A stretch of DNA of 64,000 nucleotides from Tetracentron sinense (GCA_015143295.1 CM026570.1:6224047-6288046), one strand, 5' to 3'. Counted from the stretch's first letter, positions 1 through 13,300 are shown. Numbers and translations are program-made. Notes: generated by a model not told the origin, from the letters alone.

Positions 1-341
1 CCAACTCTATACTAGTAGAGAGTCCTTATACTTGTGAAAGGGCTCTAGAGTTATAATTATAATATATTTCATTTAGATTTTTTTAATATAAAGCAAGGTT
101 AAGGGTAATTTATCAACTAAAAGTTTAACACTGTCCATGTTCTTTTATTAATAAAGAAAAGATAGATATTAGAATGATATATACCTAAATTTGTTGGGCC
201 CAATTGGGCCTACAAGCTTTATGGGTTAAAAATTATCAATTTTGCAAGCACACGAGAATTGGGTGGGTACCATCGTTGGAGGTCCGGATTGACAGGCCTA
301 ACCAATACCGCTATCTATATTTAAATAATATTTTTATAAGG
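1..341. other. AT-rich intergenic DNA, nothing recognised
   Basis: No coding frame with family resemblance and no clear repeat ends were seen. Short reading frames here have no supporting features. Confidence 0.6.
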
Positions 342-556
342 AAACTAGCGGGTGGCACGTGCGATGCACGTGAGAGTGAGGGGAAGAAGTTAACCACAGT
401 TAATAGGAGTTAAAAGGGACACGTGTTAACCTACGGCTGTGATTGAACTTGCTAGTGGCACGTGTGATGCACTTGAGAGCGAGGGGAAGGAGTTAACCAC
501 AGTTAATAGGAGTTAAAAGGGACACATGTTAACCCACTGGTGCAATTGAACTCTCT
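342..556 (-). repeat. Direct duplication (~106 bp) with Helitron-like hairpin ends
   Basis: Two adjacent copies start near 345 and 451. Each opens with an ACTAG- or GCTAGT-type sequence followed by a small hairpin (GGCACGTGCGATGCACGTG in the first). On the minus strand this reads as a hairpin, a short spacer and CTAG(T), the classic Helitron 3' end. Each copy then runs into a TTAAAAGGGACACGTGTTAA segment shared with the foldback MITE family found elsewhere in the window. Assignment as Helitron remnants is inference; no matching 5' end was found. Confidence 0.4.
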
Positions 557-744
557 TCGATAGATGAGCAAGGGATAGTTTGGAAATTGAATCAAACGCA
601 AGGGGTAGTTTGGGTTTTAAAGCAAAATATTCAATTAAAGTTTTGTTTTTATATAAGGATAGTACAGAAATTTTAGAAAAATCATCTACACCAGCCTCTC
701 CCATTATAATAGTAAAGATGTTTACTGGACTCTGCATTTTGCTA

Positions 745-968
745 TGTAGCGAAATTCGCGGTCCTCATTAGTTCACACCCCATTTTTTACACTCACTAAT
801 TGTGGTTAAGATTCACTCACCCCTGGGGTTCACCTATCCAACCTTAGTTTTTTTTTTTAAAATTAAAAACCATGTGAATCTTAATTTAGTTAAACTTAAT
901 CATAGTTAACAAGAGTTTAAAGGGACATTGGTCAACTAGATGGTGAAATGCGGGGTCAGCTAATTACT
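745..968. mobile_element. Foldback MITE, copy 1
   Basis: A degenerate inverted repeat. Its left arm contains TGTGGTTAAGATTCACTCAC and the right arm carries the complementary GTGAATCTTAA and AAAGGGACA blocks around an A/T-rich loop. The outer part resembles the copy at 38.9 kb (GCGGTCCTC against CCGGTCCTC on the left, GGGTCAGCTAAT against GGGTCCGCTAAT on the right). No transposase is encoded. Confidence 0.5.
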
Positions 969-1032
969 ACTTTTATATGATAAGAGACCAAATCCTCTAT
1001 GGTGAAAACCGGATTTGACAAATCTAGTTATC

Positions 1033-1288
1033 ACCCCGGAGGTTGCCATGCATCCCTTTTGACACCTCTTAATTGTGGTTAAGATTCATTAACCCCTAGG
1101 GTTCATTAGAAAAAATAGTAATTCTTTTTTTATATATTAAAAAACTATTTTTAATATTAAAAAATGTTAAAACAAAAATTAATATTTTTCTAAAAACCAA
1201 GGATGGGTGGGTGAACCTAGGGGTGAGTGAATCTTAACCACAATTAAGGGGGAGTCAAAAGGGACACATGACGACCTCAAGGGGTAGA
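1033..1288. mobile_element. Foldback MITE, copy 2 (best hairpin)
   Basis: About 250 bp whose two halves are near reverse complements. The left arm runs GAGGTTGCCATG, CCCTTTTGAC, CTTAATTGTGGTTAAGATTCA; the right arm runs GTGAATCTTAACCACAATTAAG, GTCAAAAGGGACACATGACGACCTC. The loop is A/T-rich. This is the clearest member of the family and can serve as its reference. Superfamily is uncertain because the outer edges and target duplication are not crisp. Confidence 0.65.
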
Positions 1289-1769
1289 GGATGTGATTTC
1301 AACATAATATAATTACAAAATGTGAAGTCAAAAATGCCTCGTCACTTATAAACTCTAGGGATGTGCTATTACTAAAAAAAAAAAATAAAAAATACTTCTG
1401 ATCATTGAGACAATTATGGGTTATTGCATTTTTTTTGATATCAGTAACAAAATCAGATGGATATATTAATTAGAAGAAGATTACAAGAAAATAATAAAAT
1501 ATATAAAAAGAGTTTACGTTATAAACTGAAGGATTGCCTAATATAAAACTATGTGGCCCACATTTTTGGAAAATGAGACCTATATTAATTAGATGAGTTG
1601 ACGCAATTGATCAGTATTTTGCAGATGCTGGAGCTCCACCCTCGGGCACCACTCTTCAGCCTACGGGTGGTGGGAAGGCATTTAACTAGGAGAACCACTC
1701 TTCAGCTTATGCGTGGGAAGACATTAAACTAGGACGAGTGAGGAGTGATAACATGCACTGCATACACTG

Positions 1770-2050
1770 TTGAGTGGTACACATACCTTCCAAGCTCACC
1801 ACATGTCATCTTTGAAATTTATTAACTATGATTAAAATTTACTCATACCTAGAGTTAAATAATCTAACTTTAGTGTTTTAGAAAAATATTTTTAAAAAAT
1901 TAACCTTGGTTACGATTTCACTCATTCATGTGGTTAATCTTTTTTTTAAAAACTAATGTTAAATTATTTAATCCTAAGAATGGGTGAATCTTAACCACAG
2001 TTAATGAGTATCAAATAGTACACATGACGAGTTGGAAAGGTATGCATGTA
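1770..2050. mobile_element. Foldback MITE, copy 3 (diverged)
   Basis: Same arms as the preceding copy but more decayed: CACATGTCATC and TTAACTATGATTAAAATTTACTC on the left, GGTGAATCTTAACCACAGTTAA and GTACACATGACGAG on the right. Confidence 0.5.
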
Positions 2051-2232
2051 TAGTCCAACGAACATGCGAAATGCATGCTATCACCTACCCTTAGGTGAAC
2101 ACCATTCATCGCATCTGCTAAAGAGTGCTAAAGAGTGGTACCCGATCTCGGGCATCTACCAAAGGTAATCTGTTTGCCTTTTCTATGGAGATATTGATCC
2201 TGCAGAACAATCCTAAGTTCCTAACTTAGGAT

Positions 2233-2680
2233 TTGGGATGGCAGAGGCGGGCTAACTGAGTAACCCGCCCTGCCCCTATTGGGACGGGTTTGGGGACCAT
2301 TTAAAACGGGTAGGGGCTGATTTGAGAATTTGATTTTAAACCTGAGTCGGGTTCGGACCGGAGATGAGTTTAGGCCGTCCCGCCCTGTTTATAATTTTAA
2401 ATCACTATTTTACCCTTACTTTAATATTAAAATTACTGAATTTTTAGTAGATATAGTATGGAATATAGGCTTTACCCGCCCAGCCCACCCCATCTAATGC
2501 TTAACGGGACGGGACCGGACGGGTCAGGGTGGGGCGGGGGACAAGCTTAAAAACTTTTTTAAAAAATCTGAAGTGCCCGTCCCACCCCGCCCAGCTCCGG
2601 ATTTGGGGTAGGGTATTTCCATTAGGGGTGGGGTCGGGATGGAGGCGTCCCGGCCCAAGCCTGTCCCGTTGCCATCCCTC
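2233..2680. mobile_element. hAT-type non-autonomous element, GC-rich
   Basis: The terminal inverted repeats are GGGATGGCAGAGGCGGG (left) and the complement of CCCGTTGCCATCCC (right). They are flanked by an 8-bp target duplication, CTTAGGAT at 2225-2232 and CCTAGGAT at 2681-2688, with one mismatch. The interior is rich in GGGACGGG, CGGGTTCGG and GGGGCGGG runs, quite unlike the AT-rich surroundings. An 8-bp duplication and short inverted termini fit hAT. No transposase is present. Confidence 0.65.
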
Positions 2681-2889
2681 CCTAGGATGAATCTTCGGTA
2701 ATACTATAATAGAGTTTTTTTTTTCTTGTATGAGATAGGCCGCAACCCTGTAATAGTTCACGAGCCTTAAAAACGATCTTAGCTCACTCTCGTCGGTAGG
2801 TGCTTGCCACTCCTCGATGGCTCTGTTTTAAAGTAATACTGTAATTATTCTACCTATATGGAGGTATAAATGTAATTTTACCAACTCCA

Positions 2890-3060
2890 TATTGATACTC
2901 TCTTCCTCAAACCCTAAACCTGAACGTCTTCGACATCTCGTCTCCAATCCTCTGTAAATCCTCTTTCATCCTCTTGATCTCTTATACGTTGTTCTCCATC
3001 TCTTCTTCGTCAATTTAGGCGAGGAGAGCTTCGATCTAAGCGAGGCAAGCTTCTGAAATC
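2890..3060 (+). promoter_or_regulatory. Possible 5'-UTR exon and core promoter of PPP4R2
   Basis: A C/T-rich stretch with AAACCCTAAACC and repeated CATCTCTTC/TCCTCTTTCATCC, of the kind typical for plant 5' leaders. It lies in the right orientation upstream of the PPP4R2 start codon at 7364. That start codon sits 18 bp after an acceptor-like TTATACAG, so a separate upstream leader exon is expected. Which donor is used cannot be told from sequence. Inference only. Confidence 0.3.
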
Positions 3061-4344
3061 TCTTATATTTCAGTTTATTTATTAAATTTTCATCTTGTTT
3101 TTTTAATTTCAGTTTTTATTATGGATTTGACAAGATCATATATTATTTTTGACATGAATGACGATGATCGAACATTTATTAGTAATTCCTACTGTAAAGG
3201 ATCCTTTTCAATGCCTCCAAACCTGCTATATGTGATTACTCCCACTGATTAGATTGTTGTATTAGGAAATCTATATCACTATAGGACACCATCCCAAAAT
3301 TATTCACCTACAACAGCAATTTGTGATATAAAGAAACATATTACTACTTGAGATGTTAGAATCTCGTGCTCCGTGAAAGCATGCTTATTGTATACAATTT
3401 TGGAAATTTTGGGGTGATTTCATTTTTAACAAGATGACTAGCTCCCTGAGAAGGTGTTGTGCATTTAGTATGACTTTCATAATCATTCAAGGTTGTTTCT
3501 AGGCAACTATGTGTTGGACTTGGACCACATACCTCAAGTGTACCTTAACTTAGACCCAACCTGCTTGTCAGCATTATATGTAGTTGTTAGATTTTTATGG
3601 CATAAAAAGAGTGCATAGTTAGCAGGAAAAAAACTGTTTTAAAATTATCACTTAGACACTATTTAATTTCAACTCCAAGATTTAAAAAAAATAAGATAAA
3701 CTTTGAGAGGGAAAATAAACATTTTTGGGGCATGAACTACTATTAATATTTTCATTTTTTTAAAATTAAAAATGTTGAGTTAAGGGCTCCATTTGGTTAT
3801 TTCGGCTATTTTGACATGTGTTTAGGGATTAACTTTCACAACAGTGAGATCTATTCAGAACTTTTATTTTATTTATTTTTATTTCTTGAGATCTTTTAGG
3901 ACATTTAGCCTTTTGAAGATCTTTATGAATAGACCTCACCAAAGTTCTGGATTGTATAGTACTATTTTTAGCCATATTTATTGATTTTATGCTCAAAATT
4001 AGGAGTTTCTGAAGCATTTGTTGGTTTATAAAATGCTGGAATGAGTCTTACACTGAGTACATCTGAAGCATCAAGATTTTGTCGGAATTGAAATTTGGGG
4101 ATGTTTTAGTGTATACTTTTGTTGAGTGTATGATGTAACCTTATATGAAACGATGATGAGTTCGGAAATGATAGATTATACACTAGAGAACAATGTTGTG
4201 TTCATCTCCCTCCACATACCCTATGGAATTGTGGAAACATCATCCTCACATACTTTCTCATTCTCAATTGCTTGGCACATAGGTGTCAAACCTTTTAAAG
4301 GTCACTGATTGATGTTAGAAGTCGTGTTGCAATCTTATCTTGCA
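3061..4344. other. AT-rich stretch, probable leader intron of PPP4R2
   Basis: No recognised gene or repeat boundary. If the leader exon near 2.9-3.06 kb is real, this belongs to the intron before the first coding exon. Confidence 0.35.
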
Positions 4345-4352
4345 TGCCCGAC

Positions 4353-5845
4353 CATAGTTGTTAAAGGCATCGCCTCAGGCGCTCTGTAGGGCTCAGGTGA
4401 TTGGCTGCCTTAACGGTCATTATTAAAAATCTGATATATGTACCATTATTATTATATAAGGGTGTAACAATTATTAGTTTTGAATATTATAGTTTGGTAA
4501 CTTTTGTTGAAAAAAAAAAAAGCTATTTTATATGATTCTCGTGTTTTTTTATCATATAATATGTGTTAAGGTTTGTATATACAATAAATAAAAAAGTTTA
4601 CCGATAGAAGAAAAAGAAAGAAGCGGCCGTACGACGTGAAATATGTTTCCTTCATGTTACCCTGTCTTCTATCTCGCTCAATGGGTGGACCGATTGATTG
4701 TCGGGCACATAGTTGTTAAAGGGGTCGTCTCAGGCGCCTTAGGCGACCAGGCGCTCTGCTGGGCTCAGGCGACTGGTCGCCTAGGCGGTCATTATTAAAA
4801 ATCTGGTTTATGTATTCTTATTATTATATAAGGGTATAAAAAATTATTTTATTTGAATATGATAGTTGAGTCAACAAAAAAGAACGCTATTTTAAATGCT
4901 TCTTGTGTTTTTTACCATATAATATGTTAAAGTTTGTATACCTAACAAATTTTTTTTTGCAAATAGAAGAAAAAGAAAAAATAGACCATACGGTATTAAC
5001 AATGTTTCCCTCATGTTAATTTGTCATCTCTTTCGTTCAGTGGGTGGACCAATTGGTCTCTCTCTCTCTCTCTCCCTCTGTTTGTGGGTGGATTATATAG
5101 CCCCCATCTATTTTTTGCATGGTTTTTAAAGGCGTCGCTTAGATGACCAAGCATACAACTAGGCTCATGCCGTCATGCGACCCAATAACAGGGAAAAAGT
5201 CTTTAAATGTCCCAAATTTCCTCTATGACCCTTAAAACTCCATAAACCCATTTTAAATGGGTACTTTATAATTTAAATAAGTGTAGACTCGATGGTTCTA
5301 TCAAAGTGCATCTTGACAATTGAGATTTTTAAATTTATATGAATTATAGACCCCCTTATTCAAGGAAATGCAGCATACATAGATCTCATATTAGGGAAAA
5401 TTTCTACTACAAAGGAGTTCATCAGGCGACGCCTCGGGTGCCTCAGGCTATCGCGTTAGGCGTCCATGGGGTCTATCGCCTCAAGTCGCCTTGACAACTA
5501 TGGTCGGGCTATTTATGTATTTGTATTCAGTCCTATTCTCTCTCTCTCTCCCCCCTTTCGACAGTCGTACATATTTTTTAAAATTCCCAATAGTCGAAAT
5601 CCTTCTTTATTATTCCCAGAACTGTCTCCAAAGATGGTACTATCATAGTGCATTCTAACAATGGAGATTGTGAAATTTATATTAGTTGTAGGGCCCCTTA
5701 TCCAAGGAAATGCAATATACATAGATCTCATATTAGGGGAGAATTTCTACTGCAAAGGAGTTCATCAGGCAACGCCTCAGTCACCTTAGGATATCGACTC
5801 AAGCATCCATGGGGTCTATTGCCTAAAGTCGCCTTGACAACCATG
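4353..5845. mobile_element. Outer hAT-type MITE of a nested pair
   Basis: The element begins CATAGTTGTTAAAGGC and ends GCCTTGACAACCATG, giving short terminal inverted repeats. It is flanked by a perfect 8-bp duplication, TGCCCGAC at 4345-4352 and 5846-5853. Subterminal blocks repeat GCCTCAGGCG and GGCGTCCATGGGG. Its middle is interrupted by a second element of the same family at 4708-5502, so its own sequence is about 690 bp. No coding capacity. Confidence 0.7.
4708..5502. mobile_element. Inner hAT-type MITE, same family, inserted in the outer one
   Basis: It starts CATAGTTGTTAAAGGGG and ends GCCTTGACAACTATG. The flanking duplication is GTCGGGCA at 4700-4707 and GTCGGGCT at 5503-5510. It aligns with the outer element over both halves. 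Near 5119 a further partial start (GGTTTTTAAAGGCGTCGC) suggests a third fragment inside. The target duplication is the reverse complement of the outer element's duplication. Confidence 0.7.
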
Positions 5846-6270
5846 TGCCCGACATTAGTCTGCTCCTTTATGAATAATCTGTGAGAAGTTAGAAGGCTTG
5901 GTGATAAACATTTTCTTAGAAAGCAGATTAATGCTGTTGCCTGATATGGCTGGCTTAGTAGTTTTCATGATTGTCTGATTCTTTGTGATGCATGTTTCAC
6001 ATACTTCTAGAAGTTGGTATACAGTTCACATACCATGATTGTAAGATAGAATTTTGTATATAGTTTTCATGATTGCGTGATTCTTTACCACGCATATTTT
6101 GACCAACCAAACCTTTTAAAGATAGGTGAAGAGAAGCTAGGTTGCGTTAGGATTTGGTATATAGTTCACAATTTTAAATATACCCTCCTTCCGTTCGTAA
6201 ATAATGAAGTTTTTAGCAAGGCTATTTCATCACAAGCTCCAATTGCTTCCTCATTTATATCCAAGCCCTA

Positions 6271-6597
6271 CATGTAGTTTTTACTGTTCCTTCTTTGGTC
6301 CCACCACATAAGTAATATGGGCTTCAATAAACTTGAATCTTTTTGTGTCTTTGTTCTGGAGTTTAGCTTTATCTATCATGAAAAGATGTACCAATATTTT
6401 TAGAATTTATTCTTGAATTTTTCCTCATGTTACTTGTAGAATTTATACATGTAGTATTTACTGTTCCTTCTTTTGTCCCACTACATAAGTAATACGGGCT
6501 TCAATAAACTTGAATCTTTTTGTGACTTTGTTCTGGAGTTTAGCTTTATCTATCATGAAAAGGTGTACCAATATTTTTAGAATTTATTCTTGAATTT
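6271..6597. repeat. Tandem duplication, period about 177 bp
   Basis: Two near-identical units begin at 6271 and 6448 (CATGTAGT.TTTACTGTTCC) and continue through GGGCTTCAATAAACTTGAAT to TTAGAATTTATTCTTGAATT. It lies in AT-rich DNA before the first coding exon of PPP4R2. No gene is seen in it. Confidence 0.85.
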
Positions 6598-7363
6598 GAG
6601 GAACCATATTGTTTCGCATGCTTCATATCTAAGATATGTTTTGCATTCTTCATATCTAAGATACATGTTTCGAGTTTTGGCACTTAGTTTCACCTAACTT
6701 GTTATCTAATCAATCTATATACGACTTAGTAGCATAAATATGTTGGTTTTGATATTAAACCTTTAATTCCCTTTTAGGCTGCTATGATGCTATCTCTATT
6801 GGGGATGAAGTCAATGAACAATACCTACGTATTTGAAGTTTTTATAGCTGTGGATTTAGTTTGAAGCGCTATTCAAGTAAAGTAGTTGTAGGGTTTTGAG
6901 AGTGGGCTTGACCCGGTTGATATGTTCATTGTGGCAGTTAGAATGTTTTGGGATTATTTACTGTATGATACCTAAGTTGGGCCTGTCCTATTTTATGCTT
7001 ATTTCAATGTTTATTACCATATCAACTTATTCATGACTTGTCACTGGTAAAATTTTGAGAACAGAAGTTGTGCTATATTTGACGTAATTTGTAAGTATAT
7101 TAATTTCTCCTTAGCTGACAAATACCTTTCTTTGTAAAACTTTCTTTCCTCTCTCCACCGAAGTCTTGTGGTTAAGGGTTTTGGCATGTGGTGAATAAAT
7201 TAGTGATTGAGATTCATATATGTTCGTTTCGTATGTACTTCTTCAACACAGATTATAAATGGCATGCCAAATGTCAAACTATAGTCATGCTTTGTTGTAA
7301 TTTTATGTAATTTATACATATTTATCCTATGGTCATGCTTATACAGGTGGAGTAGACTTGGCA

Positions 7364-10300
7364 ATGGAGGTGAATTTAATCGAAAATTCACAGCACTCAA
7401 CCATTTCTTCCAATGATGTTGACCGTCACCCAGAAAGTCTGGTTCCAGATCTCCCAGAAAGTTTGGCTCCAGAACTCTTAAACCATGGGTACATACTATT
7501 CTCCTTTGGTCATTTCTTCTACTGATAGTAGCATTTAGTTTTTGAATGCACACTCAAAATACTTGTTTTTTGTGCAAAATTATTAAATGCCGATAAATTT
7601 ATTATTATGGAAGGAAGGGTTGCTTGCACTTGCAATAGTTTCATTGTTATGGGATAAAAAACTATCTGAGCAAGGTTGTCTTTCTCTCTCTCTACTAAAA
7701 GCTTTTAGAAACTTAAGATTTGGTACAAGCTCAACAATTTGAGGTGAGTGAGCTCTCCTTTATTTAAAGGAATTCAAATGAATTCGAAATACATGATTGA
7801 AGGGATTGTTTTCCTTAATAGAATGAGAACTTCCCAAGTACAAAGAGAGGATAATTCCAAAAGAATAACTTCCTATTCTAAAAGGATCTCTACATAAGCC
7901 TTGCCATTTAAGGTGGTTGGGATTGATCCTTATTCCTTAGATTTCTCCTTTGTGAGCTTGGATGAGTGGTAACGGTTCTTGCATATCTTCTATCATTGTT
8001 GAATACATGGTGTCGGTTTGATGGGTCAAACTTCTTTATACCTCCCTCAAATTGGGTTGCGGTGGTGGCCAAAGGCCAGTTTGGCACGAAAGATCTCAAA
8101 TGAACGACGTGATGAAGGCTTAAAGAACACGTCAGCTACTTAATTTTCAAAAGTCACAAATCGAGTCACAAGAGATCCAAGGGCCACCTTTTCTTTGACA
8201 AAATGATAATCAATTACAATATGTTTCGTCCTTGCATGAAGCACCAAATTGATGGTCATGTGAAGCGCCAAAAATGTTGTCGCACAATAAAGTTGGTGGT
8301 TGAGAGAGATAAAGGCATATATCCCGCAAGATGTAGGAGATCCATGTGAGCTCAGTTGCTATAGACAAGAGCTCGGTACTCCGCTTTGGCACTAGAATGG
8401 GATACCATTGGTTGTTTTTGCCACTCCAAGAAATGCAATTACCATCCATATACACACATGTAGACCGCCGTGTAATGGGACATCCGTGCCAATCTACATC
8501 ATTGAATCCATAAAGGTCAAGTTGATTGTCGAGTAAGAGACAAATATCATGCTCAATCTTATTGTGCACATATCGTAGTATGAGTTTGACTAACTGAAAA
8601 TGGAAGTTAGCTGGGTTTTGCATGTGTTGACACACATAGTCGACACCAAATGATATATCTAGTCTAGTAAACGTTAAGTATTGTAGACCGCGAACAAAGT
8701 TCTGGTAAATTTGAGGATCGTGAATTGGATCATCATCAAGAGGGGCTCGTAGCTTGGTGACCATGGGGGTCAACATGGGCTTGCAACCTTGCATTTGGGC
8801 TCGGTCCAAGAGATCGGAGGCATACTTGGCTTGATTTAGAAACATTATCACCAGAGAACCGCAACACATCAACCCCAAGAAAGAAATGAAGTTAACCCAA
8901 ATATTTCTTTGCAAATTCCATGCTGAGATGTTTGACAAACCGGTTCAAGGCTGCACGATTATTGCATGTAAAGATGATGTCATCCACATATAATAGGAGC
9001 AGTAGCGCACCATAGGAATTATGGTACACAAAAAGAGATGGATCAGCAATGTTGCAAAGAAACCCCATAGACGGAAGAAATGTACTAAAGCAGTTGAACC
9101 AAGCTCGTGGTGCTTGACGAAGCCCATATATCATCCGTGTGAGTTGGCATACATGATCGGGCTTGCTTGGATCCTTAATGCTGGCTGGTTGTTCCATGAA
9201 AATGGGTTTGGCAAGGCGACCATGGAGGAACGTGTTTTTGATGTCGAGTGGGTAAATATCTCACTTGTGTGCTAATGTAACATTTAAGATCATTCTGATC
9301 GTGGTAGGCTTGATGATGGGGAAAAGGTCTCAAAGAAGTTAATCCGTGAATATGTGAGTAGCCCTTGGCTACAAGATGGGCCTTTAGAACATTGCACTGG
9401 AGCAAGAGTGGTGATGATGGGTGCCGTAGTGGTGGTTTGCAGCCCATGAGAAGAATCCTCCAATGGTGATATCGAGTTTGATACACCTGTAACCCATTTA
9501 GAAAAATTGGTGATTTCAACCATTAGTAGTGACATTGGTGGAAAGAGAACCCGACATGTATTTGGTCTCATCAAACATCACATGACAGGAAAGATAAACC
9601 CGGCCTGTTGGTGGGTATTAACACTTGTATCCTTTGTGGAACTCACTTTAACCCAAGAAGATGCATGGTAAGGACCGCGGATTGAATTTGGATTTGCCAT
9701 AGTCTCGTTGGTAAGGAAAGCAATGTGTGCCAAAATCCCGCAAGGATGCATAGTTTGGCTGCTTACCCAATAGAGTGAATAGACTTTCCTAGGGACTCCT
9801 CATATCCAATACACGGGTGGACAACCTATTAATAAGCCACATGGCTGTCCCAATCGCCTCCACCTGAAATATTTTTGGCACATGACTGTGAAAGAGCATA
9901 GTAAGGCCTAACTCCATGATGTTGCGGTGCTTTCTTTCGGCAAGCCCGTTTTATTCTTGGGACAAGACATTTGATGTTTGATACCATGATCCACTATATA
10001 GGATTGAAAACCCTTATCTCTAAACTCTCCTCCACCATTCGATTGAAAGACCTTTATCTTCTTTTGAAATTGATTTTGAAGATACTTTTGAAAATGACAA
10101 AGCATTCAAAGAAGTCAAATTTTTGTAAGCGAAAAAAATGAATTGTAACGAGTGCATTCATCAATAAAAACCACAATATCTAAATCGTGGAATGTGATAA
10201 CCGGGGCGGTCCCCAAATATCACACTGTATCTTAGCAAGAGGCTCATTAGAAAACTCATCAGATAAAATAAATGGTAGACGACAAGCCTTACCCAACTGA

Positions 10301-13300
10301 TAACTACTACATAATTCTCAATTTTATTATCAAGTCTACTAATTATAAGTTTATTTTTCTTCAAATAATTGGCTACTTGCACATGTGGATGTCCAACCGG
10401 TATTTCATGTGCTTCCAAGTGGAAGAGACAATGGATCATTTGCTTTTGCACTGTCCTACGGTGTTTGGTATCTGAAGATTTTTCCTCTCCTGCATGGGGT
10501 GTTTGGTATCTGCGGATTTTTCCTCTCCCGCATGAGTGTGGACTGAGTCTTTCTCTCCTCCTTTACTAACTTCTTATCTTGTTGGCCTAGGGGCAGTGTG
10601 GGTGGGGCTAGGGAGGCTCTTTGGATGGTATTCCTGTGTGGTATCTGGGGATTTTTCCTCTCCCGCATGGGTGTGGATTGGGTCTTTCCCTCCTCCTTTA
10701 CTAACTTCTTATCTTGTTGGCCTAGGGGTAGTGTGGATGGGGGTAGGGAGGCTCTTTGGACGGTGTTCCCGGCTTAAGAGGTATTAAAAGGGACATGTGT
10801 TGGCCTGTGGGTTGTAACCAGCTCCAAGGAGTCCAATTATAACTTATAAGGATTCTAAGTCCTTAGTGAACTTTAAAAAAAAAAAATCAAAAGCTGGGGC
10901 ACCCACCTAAGATCGAATCACAGTCAGTCGCGATTGAACTCAGGGAGAGTTCAATCACACCCATTAGCCAACACATGTCCCTTTTAACCCCTATTAACTC
11001 TGGTTAAGATTTACTAATCCTTGGAATTCAACAATATAACCTTAGTTTTATAAAAATATTAAACTTTAGTTAAGAATTTTTAACCCTTAGGGTTAATATT
11101 TTTTAAAAAACTAAAGTTATTTTGTTGAATCCCAAAGGATAGCCATAGTTAATGGGGGCTAAAATGGACACGTGTTGGCATGTAGGTGTGATTGAACTCT
11201 CATCCAGTTCAATTGCAATTGGCTGTGATTGGATCTCCATCCACCTCTATGCCCATGCTATGCTAATACATATCTATACATAATAAAAACTTTTTTTTTT
11301 CAAAAGTTTAAGAGGGGGGGGGGGGGGGCACTCGCCCCCCCTTGGCTTCGCCCCTGGCTCCTGTATCCTTGTTCTACTTTGATATATATATATATATATA
11401 TTTGGATTACTGATTAAAAAAAAATAGGTGTTGATGCCACACATCATCACTTGCATTCCAGAACCGTGCTAAGAATAGAGCAACTCCTCCTTTGGGCTGT
11501 AATGCATATATGCTACTGCACCTATTTCCCACTGCAATCATTTTCCTTTTTTCCCGATTCTTTATCACAAATCCATCATGTGAGAACTCAAATATATAAA
11601 CTTGGTCCATAGTCATTTGACTGACAGATGAGATTTTTTTTAATCTCTGGGATGACTAACACATTTTTCAATTCCAAATTGTTATATCTCAATGATAAAA
11701 TTCCATTGCTAATATGAGTAATATCCAATGTATTTCCTTTTCAAACCATTATTTTGTTTGGACCAAAGTAACGTGTAAAAGTTTGAAGCTTACCCCGGTG
11801 TCAGCAGCCATATGAGCCAATGCCATAGTGTCTGGGAACCACACACTATCTCGGTTATCAACAAGAGACAAAGCGGCCAATGCTTGAGTCATATCCTTGG
11901 GTTGGTATGTTTTTTTAAAACGATTCCAGCATCACAAAGCCGAATGATTCGGCTTGTTGCAAATCTGAAACATCACCCCTTTTTCTCTCTCTTGGTGTGA
12001 CTGATTAGAGTGCTCATTCTTGCTTGCCAAACCACCATGATTTTTTTTGATGGATGAACCATCTCCTTGCATGCCATGTGAGTTATCACCACGGTTGGGT
12101 GGTTGCCCAGATTGAGCAAACCCACTTCGTCCCTTGGAGGTGAAATTACCCTGCTATCATTTCTTATTTTGCCATTCCCATTCCCTTGCCCTTGAGATTT
12201 TTGGCCATAGAAGTCCATGTTCGGATTTGCACCCTAAGGCTGTCAGTAGTGTGATTGGATCTCATGGTCTTGTAACTTTGTAAGACGGGTGCGATCTCCT
12301 TGTAGGAGGGTGTAGGGGAACACATGTAGATGTTGACAAAGGACTCATAGCCCAGTCCTAGCTCATTTAAGAGGGCAACCTTGCTATAGTTAGTCGTGAG
12401 TTTGCCAATAGCGGCCAAGTCATCACATATATTTTAAAAAATACGGAGATAGTCAGTATAGTTAAGACCCCTCACGATGAAATTGAAGTAAATAAATTTC
12501 TCTAGTGTTCTTGAGTATAGGAATCAATAAGAGCATCCCATACTTCAGACATTGTTTCTAAGTCCATGAAAGGCTAAGAACTTCCTCAGACAGAGTCCCC
12601 ATTATCCACCCACGGAGAAGTCGATCCGAGCGTCTTCGGGCAATGTATTTAGGTTTCTCGGCCATGCTTTTCTCAGTCGCAACTTTAGCGTCTGATATGG
12701 CAATGTAATGGTTTGGCATGCATGGTTGTTAAATCCTTACGATTTACGATTCAAATCTTACGATTTGATTCGAATCCTAAGCAAAACGATTCAAATCAGA
12801 TGTGAAAATCTTAATTGGGGTAAATCTCATTTAATTTGCGATTCATATTACGACATGCGATTCAAAATGTACGATTTATACGATTCGAGCACGAAACCCC
12901 TTTTACAGACTAATACTTAAAAAATATTTTTTATTCTTTTGATTTTCTAAAGGTAATTTATGGTTTTAAAGAAGAGAGAAGAAACAGAAAAACCCCTATT
13001 ACGGAAATGCCAAAACCCCTATTTGGGTTGTCTCTCTATTGCTGTGAAACGAGAAAAAAAAAAAGGAGAAGAGAGAAGGTAGGAGAAAGATGATGGAGTT
13101 GGATTTTGGGAAAACTTGATAGTTTATTTTATTAGTCTTTTTAATTGTACAAGGCTTTTGATACTTGATCTCACACAACATGATTATATGAGTTTACTTT
13201 TATTGATTTATTTTTAATGATATTGGTTTTTTTTTTTCATTTTATGAAGATCATTTGCATTTTTTATAGTGTATGCAATGAAATGCTCGTTACTTTCTTT

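Noticed and set aside
4126-4308. 60-codon plus-strand frame before PPP4R2
   Set aside because: No family match and no splice or promoter context. Length is within chance for this region.
11312-11356. Poly-G run with CCTTGGCTTCGCCCCTG as a complete hAT element
   Set aside because: Only one terminus resembling the 26.5-kb element is present. No opposite end or target duplication was found.
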